From positions 1 through 29,406 of the forward strand of contig MNCI01017882.1 of the NCBI GenBank assembly GCA_015680685.1: a stretch of 29,406 bases of DNA. Reading direction: 5' to 3'. Position 1 is the first letter of the stretch. Each line of letters begins with the position of its first letter. Positions 28,431 through 29,406 of this stretch are shown piece after piece. A program made the position numbers and the translations under genes. The stretch comes from Gnetum montanum. Its lineage: Eukaryota; Streptophyta; Gnetopsida; Gnetales; Gnetaceae. The notes under the pieces are model-generated. The model made no database searches. It worked only from the letters and a program-made list of their open reading frames with translations, and was not told where the DNA came from.

Positions 28431-29349
28431 TTAAGCTTTCTAGATTTTTGCAAGGCAGGGCCAAATATAAAATGTGAACTTAACAATGGTTAACAAGGAT
28501 TTTAATTTCTTATTGATGCATTCATGAATGGGGTGGGCTCTTCTTAATCGATAAAACTTTTCAATTCTTTTTTCAATCTTCTTATCACACAAGGGCATGA
28601 TAAATTTTCCTTTCCTTGGTATCATCATTTGAAAATGGAAACACTATATCTTCACTCAACAAATTTCCACATGAAACCTCTGGTATTAAAATATCAATAA
28701 GACACAACCATCATATATTTTTTTTTATTTGAATATCTTCTATGTCTCATTCATATTTTATCACCTTTGTTGTTCCATGAAATGGCTAAATGTGCCAACA
28801 TTTCTGCCCCCTTAAAATCTTAAAGAAATTTATGCAGCCTCACTTTTAAATTGAAACATACTAAAACTTCCATAGAATTTTTACAGTTGAATAGAAATCT
28901 TTTTTGAGGAAAATTCTCATTTAACATAAGGTAAGATGGGACAAAAACCTTATTCCTAGGAAAAATCAAACTACACATAACAAACTGTACATTATCAAGT
29001 CCTTCATGGACTATTCTTGGGATGGAAACTGAATTGTGAGGGTTACCCTAGTGGGAATCCTCATCTCTCTAACTATTTCATAAGAAATCTCTAATGTGAT
29101 GAAGGTGGTCCTATTGCTCTCGAGCTTGGTAGAGCTCTCACCTTGATCCACAGGAGCTTTCTCTTCAGCACCTTTTTCATTTTCCTTTTCAGATGAGCTC
29201 TTCTGTTCTTCTCCATTAAGTCCTTCATTTTCCTCTTGGGAGACAAAAGCTTCTTCCCATCCCCATGATGACTCTTCATAGGTTGGTGGCTCTTCTCCTT
29301 TTTCTGCTTCTTTGAAACAATTTTGATATCCCCCCCCCCCCCAAAACAT
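28431..29349 (-). pseudogene. Decayed minus-strand ORF with acidic, low-complexity part; unknown
   Basis: From 29349 the minus strand is open for 112 codons: an acidic Glu/Lys/Ser-rich stretch (GLNGEEQKSSSEKENEKGAE), then a more folded-looking part (TTFITLEISYEIVREMRIPT, RVTLTIQFPSQE) ending in TAG. Beyond it the same strand has further pieces to about 28440 (MMIPRKGKFIMPLCDKKIEK). Stops and shifts are frequent. I cannot name a family. It may be another element ORF. A run of thirteen C (29330-29342) near the start makes the reading frame there unreliable. Confidence 0.35.
29330..29342. repeat. Homopolymer run, 13 C
   Basis: An uninterrupted poly-C (poly-G on the minus strand) inside the start of the acidic ORF. 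It is prone to length error in replication and in sequencing. Confidence 0.95.
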
Positions 29350-29406
29350 TGGACTCTATATCCAAACCTCTAGTGAGAAAAGAAAATTCATCAGACAACC
29401 AAGCCA

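Overview
This window is nuclear DNA of a vascular plant. It is made almost wholly of nested and decayed transposable elements, plus one broken fragment of a plant housekeeping gene, an RH24/DDX42-type DEAD-box helicase N-terminus. Very old, heavily mutated long terminal repeats (LTRs), an RTE-type LINE and the lack of intact host genes would fit a large, slowly purged genome such as a gymnosperm. That placement is inference. One base (N, about 23872) is unresolved.

Layout, left to right. (A) 1-5705, minus strand: the 5' part of a young Ty3/Gypsy element of Tat/Ogre type. It has a 1.55-kb 5' LTR (4159-5705), a candidate primer-binding site, an intact 939-codon gag and an in-frame aspartic protease after a single TGA. 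RT and integrase lie beyond the left edge. (B) 5706-8848, plus strand: an older relative, with the integrase C-terminus, a 37-bp tandem array in the 3' UTR, a polypurine tract and a 3' LTR (7503-8848). A is inserted in the integrase of B. (C) 8849-about 12990, plus strand: a still older Gypsy element with stop-ridden RT, an internal deletion, an integrase remnant and a 3' LTR. B is inserted in its pol. 13000-16100 is AT-rich with nothing recognisable.

16150-22600: an LTR fragment of the C family, then a decayed minus-strand ORF for an unknown coiled-coil protein (16700-20510). A 5'-truncated RTE-type LINE (17700-19238) splits it and is flanked by an 11-bp target duplication. 22640-25530 is another C-family LTR, split by a 2.03-kb minus-strand solo LTR (D, 23104-25130) with CCAAT target duplications. 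D belongs to the same lineage as A and B. 25545-26331 is a C-family LTR in the opposite orientation. Behind its polypurine tract lies a second copy of the coiled-coil ORF (26500-27600). 27640-28430 carries the helicase gene fragment, and 28430-29349 a decayed minus-strand acidic ORF of unknown identity.

Only gag and protease of A could still be expressed as proteins. The most interesting signals are regulatory. Three related LTRs (A, B, D) each carry a different array of short palindromic units in U3, upstream of the TATA box. D also has a 10-bp array matching tandem heat-shock elements. A repeated coiled-coil ORF of unknown family is the best candidate for an undescribed element-borne gene.
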